From the NCBI GenBank assembly GCA_030425055.1, contig JAUHVN010000101.1:1-8914 (forward strand): a stretch of 8,914 nt of DNA, in the 5' to 3' direction. A program made the translations under genes and the position numbers. Source of the DNA: Actinomycetes bacterium. Lineage in GTDB: Bacteria; Actinomycetota; Actinomycetes; Actinomycetales; Microbacteriaceae. Shown one piece after another: positions 1 through 6,063 of this stretch (its first letter is position 1; every line of letters starts with the position of its first letter). The notes beneath the pieces are model-generated. The model was not told where the DNA came from. It worked only from the letters and a program-made list of their open reading frames with translations, and ran no database searches.

Positions 1-95
1 GCCGGATCGGCCGAGCCGTCGTCAGATGCATGCGGATTCGCGTCGAAGCTGCGCCCCTCCCAGGGCACACCGGCGGAATCGCCGTGCGAGGTCAC
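1..95 (-). CDS. SseB-family protein, N-terminal fragment (runs off left edge)
   Basis: Only the first 31 codons are in the window, so the core domain is not visible. The frame opens with a GTG at 95-93 that overlaps the hisA stop as GTGA, which suggests translational coupling to hisA. It reads MTSHGDSAGVPWEGRSF and continues through PHASDDGSADP without a stop to the window edge. The stretch GVPWEGRSF followed by an Asp/Ser-rich DDGSADP segment is what I recall at the start of actinobacterial SseB-family proteins located just after hisA/priA. Their biochemical role is not established; the SseB name comes from an enterobacterial protein and says little about function here. The assignment rests on about 30 residues plus gene order. 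A different protein family cannot be excluded, but that this frame is coding is well supported. Confidence 0.7.
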   Translation of the reverse strand, partial: MTSHGDSAGVPWEGRSFDANPHASDDGSADP

Positions 96-838
96 CGCCC
101 GGCCACGTCCAGGGCCTCGGCGAGGGTGAAGGCGCCCGAATACAGCGCCTTGCCGACGATCGCGCCTTCGACGCCGAGGTGCACGAGTTCACGCAGCGCC
201 GCGATGTCGTCGAGGCTCGACACGCCGCCCGAGGCGACGACCGGCTTCGGCGTGCGCGAGGTCACCTCGCGCAGCAGGTCGATGTTGGGACCGCGCAGTG
301 TGCCGTCCTTCGTGACGTCGGTCACGACGTAGCGGCTGCATCCCGCGGCTTCGAGGCGGTCGAGCACCGTCCACAGATCGCCGCCCTCGCGTGTCCAGCC
401 GCGCGCCGCGAGCGTCGTGCCCCGCACGTCGAGACCGACGGCGACCGATTCGCCGTAGCGGCCGATGACGTCGGCGGCCCACTCGGGGTTCTCGAGCGCC
501 GCAGTGCCCAGGTTCACGCGCGCCGCACCGCTGTCGAGGGCGGCCTCGAGCGAGCGGTCGTCGCGGATGCCGCCCGACAGCTCGATCTGCACGCCCCGCG
601 CCTGGTTGATGACCTTGCGCAGGATCTTGGTGTTGCTGCCCCGGCCGAACGCGGCGTCGAGGTCGACGAGGTGGATCCAGGTCGCCCCTTGACGGACCCA
701 CTCGAGGGCCGCGTCGACGGGGTCGCCGTAGCTCGTCTCGCTGCCGGCCTCGCCCTGGGTGAGGCGGACGGCCTTGCCCCCGGCGACATCGACGGCGGGA
801 AGCAGGATCAGCTCCGGGCTGGACGCGAAATCGTTCAT
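92..838 (-). CDS. hisA: Phosphoribosyl isomerase A (HisA / bifunctional PriA)
   Basis: This 248-residue (beta/alpha)8 barrel converts ProFAR to PRFAR, the fourth step of histidine synthesis. In most actinobacteria the enzyme (PriA) also does the TrpF reaction of tryptophan synthesis. Visible marks are LLPAVDV with D17, the phosphate-site motif ELSGGIRDD (86-94), GLDV with D137, TKDG with D178, and the C-terminal ASGGVSSLDD and EGAIVGKALY motifs. By hand alignment to M. tuberculosis PriA, D17, R25, D178, R146 and W148 match Asp11, Arg19, Asp175, Arg143 and Trp145, the catalytic and dual-substrate residues, so bifunctionality is likely. The ATG at 838 follows AGGAG only 2 nt upstream, a tight spacing. 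An in-frame extension upstream would overlap hisH and does not resemble the family. There are 55 nt between hisH and this start, and the stop overlaps the next gene as GTGA. The cytoplasmic HisA/PriA identity is secure; the TrpF activity is inferred. Confidence 0.96.
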   Translation of the reverse strand: MNDFASSPELILLPAVDVAGGKAVRLTQGEAGSETSYGDPVDAALEWVRQGATWIHLVDLDAAFGRGSNTKILRKVINQARGVQIELSGGIRDDRSLEAALDSGAARVNLGTAALENPEWAADVIGRYGESVAVGLDVRGTTLAARGWTREGGDLWTVLDRLEAAGCSRYVVTDVTKDGTLRGPNIDLLREVTSRTPKPVVASGGVSSLDDIAALRELVHLGVEGAIVGKALYSGAFTLAEALDVAGR

Positions 839-893
839 GGCTCCTGACGCGGGGTTCGGGCGGTGTCTGGGTGCCCCCGCGGACGGCACGAGT

Positions 894-1544
894 TCAGAGA
901 GTAGCCCTGCCGAGCCCGCCGATCCAATTGGAGAGCAGACGGATGCCTGCCTCCCCCGACTTCTCGGGGTGGAACTGGGTCGCCGAGAGCGGCCCGTTCT
1001 CGACGGCGGCGAGGAACGGCTCACCGTACGTGCACCACGTCAGGGCGGGCTGCGGGAACGGCGGCTGCACGTCGAGGTGCCACGAGCGGGCGGCGAACGA
1101 GTGGACGAAGTAGAAGCGCTCGTCCTCGATCCCGCGGAACAGGACCGAGCCCTCCCCCGGCTCCAGCGTGTTCCAGCCCATGTGCGGAAGCACCGGCGCG
1201 TCGAGCTCGGTCACGGCGCCCGGCCACTCGCCGAGCCCCTCGGTGTCGACCCCACGCTCGACGCCGTGCTCGAACAGCACCTGCATCCCGACGCAGATGC
1301 CCAGCACGGGGCGGCCGCCGGCCAGCCGACGGTCGATGAGCTCGTCGCCGCGCGTCGCCCGCAGCGCGTCGGCCACGGCCCGGAAGGCGCCGACGCCCGG
1401 CACCACGAGACCATCGGCCTCGAGGACGAGCGCACGATCCGAGGTCAGGCGGGCATCCGCACCCGCCGCGTCGAGCGCCTTGACGGCCGAGTGGACGTTG
1501 CCCGACCCGTAGTCGAGGACCGCGACGAGCGGCCTGGAGCTCAC
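894..1544 (-). CDS. hisH: Imidazole glycerol phosphate synthase, glutaminase subunit HisH
   Basis: This 216-residue class I glutamine amidotransferase pairs with HisF. It hydrolyses glutamine and channels ammonia to HisF, which makes IGP and AICAR from PRFAR. The catalytic triad is visible: C84 in VLGICVGMQ (the nucleophile elbow), and H192 and E194 in QFHPEKS. Other family marks are LDYGSGN at the N terminus (11-16), VPGVGAF (48-54), PHMGWN (120-125) and FYFVHSF (144-150). The length is normal for bacterial HisH. The start is a GTG at 1544 that overlaps the hisB stop as GTGA, and the reading MSSRPLVAVLDYGSGN fits the family N terminus. The partner hisF is not in this window and must lie elsewhere. 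The protein is cytoplasmic. No alternative identity is credible. Confidence 0.97.
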   Translation of the reverse strand: MSSRPLVAVLDYGSGNVHSAVKALDAAGADARLTSDRALVLEADGLVVPGVGAFRAVADALRATRGDELIDRRLAGGRPVLGICVGMQVLFEHGVERGVDTEGLGEWPGAVTELDAPVLPHMGWNTLEPGEGSVLFRGIEDERFYFVHSFAARSWHLDVQPPFPQPALTWCTYGEPFLAAVENGPLSATQFHPEKSGEAGIRLLSNWIGGLGRATL

Positions 1545-2146
1545 AGAGCGCCCTTCGTGCTGGGCACGCCGTCGACGAGCGGGTCGAGCGCCTTGGCCTG
1601 CCGGAACGCCCGCGCGAACGCCTTGTACTCCGACTCGGCGATGTGGTGCGGGTCTCGTCCTGAGATGACGCGCACGTGCACCGTCATGGCGGCGTGGAAC
1701 GCGATCGCCTCGAAGGTGTGCCGCACCAGCGAGCCGGTGAAGTGCCCGCCGATGAGGTGGTGTTCGAAACCGGCGGGCTCGCCGGTGTGCACCAGGAACG
1801 GGCGACCGCTGAGGTCCACGACCGCCTGCGAGAGCGCCTCGTCGAGCGGCACGAGCGCGTCGCCGTAGCGCGAGATGCCCGACTTGTCGCCGAGTGCCTC
1901 GCCGATCGCCTGACCGAGCACGATCGAGACGTCCTCGACGGTGTGGTGGGCGTCGATGTCGGTGTCGCCCGACGCGCGCACCGTCAGATCGGTGAGCGAG
2001 TGCTTCGCGAAGGCCGTGAGCATGTGGTCGAAGAAGGGCACCGTGGTGTCGATGCGGCTTCGTCCCGTGCCGTCGAGATCGAGCTCGAGCTCGACGGTCG
2101 ACTCGCTCGTGGCGCGGCGCAGCGCGGCCGTGCGGTGGGTGCTCAT
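1541..2146 (-). CDS. hisB: Imidazoleglycerol-phosphate dehydratase HisB
   Basis: This 201-residue enzyme dehydrates imidazole glycerol phosphate to imidazole acetol phosphate, the substrate of the HisC encoded just upstream. It is the monofunctional type; there is no histidinol-phosphatase domain such as enterobacterial HisB has. Family marks are FFDHML (38-43), the metal-binding DAHHTVED (65-72), HFTGSLVRHTFEAIA (135-149, with H143) and the second metal motif DPHHIAESEYKAFARAF (165-181). These His and Glu residues (H67, H68, E71, H167, H168, E171) bind the manganese pair in known structures, where the protein forms a large 24-subunit shell. The ATG at 2146 overlaps the hisC stop as ATGA, and the stop overlaps the hisH start, so translation of the three genes is probably coupled. 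The length matches the family, and nothing is missing. Confidence 0.97.
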   Translation of the reverse strand: MSTHRTAALRRATSESTVELELDLDGTGRSRIDTTVPFFDHMLTAFAKHSLTDLTVRASGDTDIDAHHTVEDVSIVLGQAIGEALGDKSGISRYGDALVPLDEALSQAVVDLSGRPFLVHTGEPAGFEHHLIGGHFTGSLVRHTFEAIAFHAAMTVHVRVISGRDPHHIAESEYKAFARAFRQAKALDPLVDGVPSTKGAL

Positions 2147-3228
2147 GCCGCCGAGTCTATCGACGCGAGGGCGTCGAGGAACGCGGTCGACTCGGCCCCG
2201 GTGCCCGCGGTCACACGCAGGTGGTGCGGGATGCCGACGTCGCGGATCAGGATGCCGCGGTCGTACAGCGCCTGCCACGTCGCGCGCGGCTCGTCGACAC
2301 CGCCGAACAGGACGAAGTTCGTCCAGGACTCGTACGGCTCGTAGCCGAGGGCATCGAGTGTCGCCGAGATGCGCTCGCGCTGCTCGACGATGTCGCCGAC
2401 CATCCGCAGCATCGTGTCGGCGTGGCCGAGGGCCGCGGTCGCCGCGGCCTGCGTGAGCGCGCTCAGGTGATACGGCAGGCGCACGAGACGCAGCGCATCG
2501 ATGAGCGCGGGGTCGGCGGCGAGGTAGCCGACGCGCGCGCCGGCGAACGCGAACGCCTTGCTCATGGTGCGCGAGACGACCATGCGCTCGCGGCCCGGCA
2601 GCAGCGTCAGCGCCGACGGCGTGTCGCGCGGAGCGAACTCCTGGTAGGCCTCGTCGACGACGACCACACCGTCGGTCGCGTCGTACACCGCAGCGATCGT
2701 CTCGAGGTCGAGCGGCGTGCCGGTCGGGTTGTTCGGCGCGCACAGGAAGACGACGTCGGGCGCGGCGTCGGCGACCTGGGATGCCGCGTCGTCGGGCATG
2801 ACCGAGAAGTCGGGCTCGCGTCGACCCGCCACCCACTCGGCCCCGGTCCCCCGAGCGAGCAGCGGGTACATCGAGTACGTCGGGGCGAAGCCGAACGCGG
2901 TGCGTCCGGGCCCCGCGAAGGCCTGCAGCACGTGCTGCAGCACCTCGTTGGATCCGTTGGCCGCCCAGATGCCGTCTCGGTCGAGTCCGTGACCGAGATA
3001 CTCGGCGAAGGCCTCGCGCAGCGCGGTGAACTCACGGTCGGGATAGCGGTTCACGCCGCCCAGCGCCCGTGCGACGGCTCCGAGGATGTCGTCGGCGACC
3101 TCGTCGGGCACCGGATGCGTGTTCTCGTTGACGTTGAGCGCGACCGGCAGCGGAGCCTGGGGCGCGCCGTACGGCGTCTGCCCGCGCAGGTCATCGCGGA
3201 TCGGAAGGTCTTCGAGTCGAGCGTTCAC
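2143..3228 (-). CDS. hisC: Histidinol-phosphate aminotransferase HisC
   Basis: This 361-residue fold-type I PLP enzyme transfers an amino group from glutamate to imidazole acetol phosphate, giving histidinol phosphate. Visible marks are LNVNENTHPVP (31-41), which shapes the active site near the N terminus, ANGSNEVLQ (90-98) for the PLP phosphate, PNNPTG (165-170), VDEAY (191-195, D192 for the pyridine nitrogen) and SRTMSKAFAFAGARVGY (219-235), with K224 as the Schiff-base lysine and R232 as a phosphate ligand. The start is a GTG at 3228 preceded by GGAG 2 nt upstream; a nearby ATG at 3236 opens a frame that stops after three codons. The gap to the upstream LysM gene is only 23 nt, with little room for a separate promoter. 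Some actinobacterial paralogues act on aromatic amino acids, but the position next to hisB makes HisC by far the best reading. Confidence 0.96.
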   Translation of the reverse strand: MNARLEDLPIRDDLRGQTPYGAPQAPLPVALNVNENTHPVPDEVADDILGAVARALGGVNRYPDREFTALREAFAEYLGHGLDRDGIWAANGSNEVLQHVLQAFAGPGRTAFGFAPTYSMYPLLARGTGAEWVAGRREPDFSVMPDDAASQVADAAPDVVFLCAPNNPTGTPLDLETIAAVYDATDGVVVVDEAYQEFAPRDTPSALTLLPGRERMVVSRTMSKAFAFAGARVGYLAADPALIDALRLVRLPYHLSALTQAAATAALGHADTMLRMVGDIVEQRERISATLDALGYEPYESWTNFVLFGGVDEPRATWQALYDRGILIRDVGIPHHLRVTAGTGAESTAFLDALASIDSAA

Positions 3229-3251
3229 CGCTCCATGCTAGGGCGCGCGGG

Positions 3252-3614
3252 TCAGCGGTCGGCTGCGTACTCGGCGGGGATGGCGAGCGTCTGGCCCGCC
3301 TGGAGCGCCGCGCCGTCGAGGGCGTTGAGCCGGGAGATGGCGTAGACCACGTCGCGCGGGTCGGCACCGGGGGCGACCTCTTCGGCGATCGACCACAGCG
3401 AGTCGCCGTACGAGACGGTCACGGTCTCGAACGATGCGACGGGCGCGCCGTCGTCGGAGCCGGCGATCGCGACGCCGCCGCCGATGATCGCGAACGAGAG
3501 CGCGGCCGCAGCAGGCAGTGCCGCGACGGCCGCCAGCACGCGGCGCCCGCGCACGGTGAGGCGCAGTCGGGTGGTGCGGATCGCCGGACGGGCGGGAAGC
3601 GCGATCGCGGTCAT
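3252..3614 (-). CDS. LysM-domain membrane-anchored protein, ChiZ/YneA-like; candidate SOS cell-division regulator
   Basis: This small protein (120 residues) has a basic N terminus (residues 9-25 rich in Arg), one hydrophobic segment (about 26-52) and a single LysM domain (about 62-113: SYGDSLWSIA, RLNALDG, LQAGQTLAIP). It is therefore probably anchored in the membrane with LysM outside, touching peptidoglycan. The domain resembles the C terminus I recall for M. tuberculosis ChiZ (Rv2719c): VAP, then LN.L, AL, then GQTL at matching distances. ChiZ, corynebacterial DivS and Bacillus YneA are all encoded beside lexA and slow division during DNA damage. That role here is inferred from fold and position. 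The ATG at 3614 has a very strong ribosome site, AAGGAGGAG, 2 nt upstream. It is the first gene of the leftward cluster, 23 nt before hisC, and has its own promoter and leader hairpin. The domain call is firm; the division role is likely but unproven. Confidence 0.85.
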   Translation of the reverse strand: MTAIALPARPAIRTTRLRLTVRGRRVLAAVAALPAAAALSFAIIGGGVAIAGSDDGAPVASFETVTVSYGDSLWSIAEEVAPGADPRDVVYAISRLNALDGAALQAGQTLAIPAEYAADR

Positions 3615-3633
3615 GTCTCCTCCTTCTGCGGTG

Positions 3634-3681
3634 AGAGCTTCGCATCCGGCACTCGGCCGGGAGGGCCGGATGCGAAGCTCT
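3634..3681. promoter_or_regulatory. 17-bp perfect inverted repeat in the LysM-gene leader
   Basis: The arms AGAGCTTCGCATCCGGC (3634-3650) and GCCGGATGCGAAGCTCT (3665-3681) are perfect reverse complements around a 14-nt loop, and three more inner pairs form after one mismatch (3652-3654 with 3661-3663). Read leftward, it starts about where transcription should begin if the promoter at 3688-3717 is right, and ends 8 nt before the AAGGAGGAG ribosome site, leaving that site open. It could stabilise the mRNA 5' end or act as a regulated leader. Read rightward, it is followed by TTTT (3681-3684), like an intrinsic terminator that would stop antisense transcription before lexA. Which role is real cannot be told from sequence. 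Confidence 0.8.
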
Positions 3682-3687
3682 TTTCCG

Positions 3688-3717
3688 AAGCTATCTTCGA
3701 TATAGTCGATCTGTCAA
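3688..3717 (-). promoter_or_regulatory. Predicted promoter of the LysM-his cluster
   Basis: On the minus strand there is a perfect sigma70-type -35, TTGACA (3717-3712), followed after 18 nt by TAGCTT (3693-3688), which fits the TAnnnT pattern of actinobacterial -10 boxes. The predicted start is near 3681. The spacer holds two TCGA tetramers 5 nt apart (3697-3700 and 3706-3709), which might be part of an operator but do not have LexA-box spacing. The -35 is convincing; the -10 is weaker. Confidence 0.6.
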
Positions 3718-3736
3718 CCTCGAATCGGGGTCTCGA

Positions 3737-3747
3737 TGTTCGGAACA
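3737..3747. repeat. 11-bp perfect palindrome in the lexA/LysM control region
   Basis: TGTTCGGAACA is perfectly palindromic around a central G and lies about 20 bp upstream of the leftward -35. It contains GTTC and GAAC, the core half-sites of Gram-positive/actinobacterial LexA boxes, but in inverted (everted) order and without the 4-nt spacer, so it is not a standard SOS box. It could bind another dimeric regulator or be chance. Confidence 0.4.
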
Positions 3748-3783
3748 CGACACGCGCGCGCTTCGCTCATGTCAGGCCGACCA

Positions 3784-3799
3784 TCGGATACCGTTTCGA
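3784..3799. promoter_or_regulatory. Candidate LexA (SOS) box upstream of lexA
   Basis: TCGGATACCGTTTCGA matches the actinobacterial SOS box (TCGAAC, four bases, GTTCGA) at 9 of 12 half-site positions with exact spacing. It is the only place between 3680 and 3865 where TCG and CGA sit at the right distance. It lies 83 bp before the lexA ATG and overlaps a possible -10 (TACCGT, 3789-3794), which would suit autorepression. No good -35 accompanies it. The match is imperfect, so confidence is limited. Confidence 0.45.
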
Positions 3800-3882
3800 T
3801 GGGAACACCACATCACGCACCTCCGACATTCGAAGACCACTGCACCCGTCGACGGTGACGGGCGGCGAGACGGGAGCACGAC

Positions 3883-4563
3883 ATGAACGACGCGATCGGG
3901 CGCGAGAAGCCGCAGACGCGGCGCCGTCGCAGCCTCAGCGACAAGCAGCTGGCGATCCTCGAAGTCATCCAGCGATCCATCGCGCGCCACGGCTATCCGC
4001 CGAGCATGCGCGAGATCGGCGACGCGGTCGGACTCAAGTCCCTGTCGAGCGTCACCCACCAGCTCAACCAGCTCGAACTGAGCGGCTATCTGCGGCGCGA
4101 CGCCGGCAAGACGCGCGCGATGGAAGTGCTCATCGACCTGCCGGGCACGGCCGCCGAGAACCCGGCCGACACCGCGCCCGCGGTCGGCGACGCTGCGCTG
4201 GTGCCGCTCGTGGGCCGCATCGCCGCCGGCGTGCCGATCACAGCCGACGAGCAGATCGACGAGATCTTCCCGCTCCCCCGGCAGCTCGTCGGCAAGGGCG
4301 ATCTGTTCATGCTCAAGGTCGTCGGCGACTCGATGATCGATGCGGCGATCTGCGACGGCGACTGGGTCGTCGTGCGCGTGCAGTCCGACGCCGTCAACGG
4401 CGACATCGTCGCGGCGATGCTCGACGGCGAGGCCACCGTGAAGGCGTTCCGTCAGCGCGACGGCCACACGTGGCTGCTCCCCCGCAACTCGGCGTTCGAG
4501 CCGATCCTCGGCGACGAGGCCGTCGTGCTCGGCAAGGTCGTCGCCGTGCTGCGCGCGGTCTGA
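3883..4563 (+). CDS. lexA: LexA, SOS-response transcriptional repressor
   Basis: LexA represses DNA-damage genes as a dimer and cuts itself when RecA filaments form on single-stranded DNA. The 226-residue protein has a winged-helix N-terminal DNA-binding domain (about 17-85; YPPSMREIGDAVGL and SLSSVTHQLNQLE include the recognition helix), a short linker (about 86-105) and a C-terminal S24-type peptidase domain. The cleavage site is A115-G116 in GRIAAGVPI. The catalytic pair is S150 (VGDSMIDAAICDGD) and K187 (GEATVKAF). All key residues are present, so it should be cleavable. The ATG at 3883 has GGGAG 6 nt upstream and gives the usual actinobacterial length. It is divergent from the LysM gene across 268 nt; a degenerate SOS box lies upstream, consistent with autoregulation. 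The next gene starts 48 nt downstream on the same strand with no clear terminator between them. Confidence 0.97.
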   Translation: MNDAIGREKPQTRRRRSLSDKQLAILEVIQRSIARHGYPPSMREIGDAVGLKSLSSVTHQLNQLELSGYLRRDAGKTRAMEVLIDLPGTAAENPADTAPAVGDAALVPLVGRIAAGVPITADEQIDEIFPLPRQLVGKGDLFMLKVVGDSMIDAAICDGDWVVVRVQSDAVNGDIVAAMLDGEATVKAFRQRDGHTWLLPRNSAFEPILGDEAVVLGKVVAVLRAV

Positions 4564-4611
4564 TCCGCAGCGATTCCCCGCTGGGCGGCGCTCCTCCGCC
4601 AGAATGGCCGC

Positions 4612-6063
4612 ATGGCCAACTCCTCGCAATCCTCCGACACCGTCGACCTCGCCGCCCGCATCCGCGAGCTCGAGGCCGAGAACGAGCGGCTGCGTGCCGC
4701 TGCCGACAGCGTCGAACCGCCGACGGCGGAGGCGCCCGCACGTGAGCGCCGGCCCGGCCTGTGGCGGGCGATCCTCTCGGCCGTGTGCATCGTGCTCGCC
4801 GGCATCCTCGTGCCGCTGTCGGTCGTGGGCGCGTGGGCGCGCACCGAACTGGTGAGCGAAGAGGCGTTCGTGCAGACGTTCGCCCCGCTGGCCGACGACC
4901 CCGACGTGCAGCAGCTGGTCATCGATCAGACGACCGCAGCGATCTACGCGTCGGTCGACATCGAGGGCATCACGAACGACGTGTTCGACGGCATCGCGGG
5001 GCTCGACCTGCCGCCGTCGGCGATCACGGCGCTGAACCTGCTGCGGGCGCCGGCCGTGTCGGGCGTCCAGAGCCTCATCGACACCTCGGTGACGCGCGTC
5101 GTCGAGTCCGACGCCTTCGCGGCCGTGTGGCAGCGTGCTCTGATCGCCAGCCACCGGGCGCTCGTGGCGACCGCGACGGGCAACGAGGGCGGCGCCGTCA
5201 CCATCGACGGTTCCGGTGCCGTCGGCATCGAGCTCGGCCCGATCGTCGACGAGCTCAAGGACCGGCTCGTCGACCAGGGCTTCGGCTTCGCATCCGCGAT
5301 CCCGACGATCAACACGACGATCATCGTCGCGCAGTCGGACGCGCTGGTGGTCGTGGGCACGGTCTACGGGCTCGCCGTCACCGTCGGCTGGTGGCTGCCC
5401 GTGATCGCCGTCGCACTCGCGATCGCCGGCATCCTCATCGCCCGTCGCCGTTCGACCGCCTCGATGGGCGTCGGAATCGCGCTCGCACTCGGGTCGGGGG
5501 CGCTGGCCATCGCCCTCACCGCAGCGGGCGCGGTGCTGGGCCTGAACGCGGGCAACCTGGGCATCCCCTCGCGCACGCTCGACACGATCTTCTTCACCGT
5601 GGTCGGCGCCATGCGCGACACCGCCGTCGTGCTGATGTTCCTCGGCATCGTCATCGCGGTGGCGGGGTGGCTGGCGGGCAGATGGTCGTCGGCCGCGCGC
5701 GTGCGCGGCTTCGCCGCCTCGCTGTCGGGCGGAGCGCGCACGGCGCTGCGCCGACGCGGGCTCGACACCGGCGCCTTCGGCGACTGGCTGCACCGGCAGC
5801 GTGTGCTGGTGCGGATCGTCATCCTCGTCGTCGCGATCCTGTCGCTGTTCCTGCTGCGACCGCTCTCGTTCGGCGACATCATCCTGGTCGTGGTGCTCGC
5901 GCTCCTCGTGTGGCTGGTGGCGGTGCTCCTCGAGCGCTCGCCCGAAGACGACCTCGAGGCGGCCGACACCGCCCCCGAGACCGTCATCATCGACGAGGAG
6001 GTCGCGGCCGACGAGGCCGAGACCTCCCCCGTCGCCGAGACAGGTCGTAGCGTGAAGGCGTGA
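4612..6063 (+). CDS. Six-helix integral membrane protein of unknown function (actinobacterial family)
   Basis: I do not recognise a named function; the layout resembles a membrane-protein family widespread in actinobacteria. The 483 residues begin with a short charged helix with leucines exactly seven apart (L13, L20, L27), a possible coiled coil, then a Pro/Ala linker and a first membrane helix (about 53-75). A large domain of about 170 residues follows (77-245), probably outside the membrane, starting ELVSEEAFVQTFAPLADDP. Then come hydrophobic segments near 256-277, 285-309, 336-356, 399-415 and 422-440, and an acidic cytoplasmic tail (441-483). No catalytic motif, metal site or transporter signature is visible. 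The ATG at 4612 lacks a clear ribosome site; a nearby ATG at 4604 is in another frame. It starts 48 nt after lexA, and its stop overlaps the peptidase start as GTGA, so the two are probably coupled. That it is a real gene is certain; function is open. Confidence 0.88.
   Translation: MANSSQSSDTVDLAARIRELEAENERLRAAADSVEPPTAEAPARERRPGLWRAILSAVCIVLAGILVPLSVVGAWARTELVSEEAFVQTFAPLADDPDVQQLVIDQTTAAIYASVDIEGITNDVFDGIAGLDLPPSAITALNLLRAPAVSGVQSLIDTSVTRVVESDAFAAVWQRALIASHRALVATATGNEGGAVTIDGSGAVGIELGPIVDELKDRLVDQGFGFASAIPTINTTIIVAQSDALVVVGTVYGLAVTVGWWLPVIAVALAIAGILIARRRSTASMGVGIALALGSGALAIALTAAGAVLGLNAGNLGIPSRTLDTIFFTVVGAMRDTAVVLMFLGIVIAVAGWLAGRWSSAARVRGFAASLSGGARTALRRRGLDTGAFGDWLHRQRVLVRIVILVVAILSLFLLRPLSFGDIILVVVLALLVWLVAVLLERSPEDDLEAADTAPETVIIDEEVAADEAETSPVAETGRSVKA

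Noticed and set aside
26..847. A plus-strand open frame antisense to hisA
   Set aside because: It is a shadow of hisA; the opposite strand encodes a full PriA with all catalytic residues.
871..889. A small stem-loop GTGCC/GGCAC between hisH and hisA, as a possible attenuator
   Set aside because: A 5-bp stem is too weak, and no leader peptide with histidine codons is visible.
1541..2836. A longer in-frame extension of hisB upstream to position 2836
   Set aside because: The extension is an out-of-frame reading of hisC. The ATG at 2146 overlaps the hisC stop as ATGA and gives a normal 201-residue enzyme.
4584..4600. A short stem GGCGG/CCGCC between lexA and the membrane protein gene, as a possible terminator
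   Set aside because: Only 5 bp with no T-run; expected by chance in a GC-rich gap.
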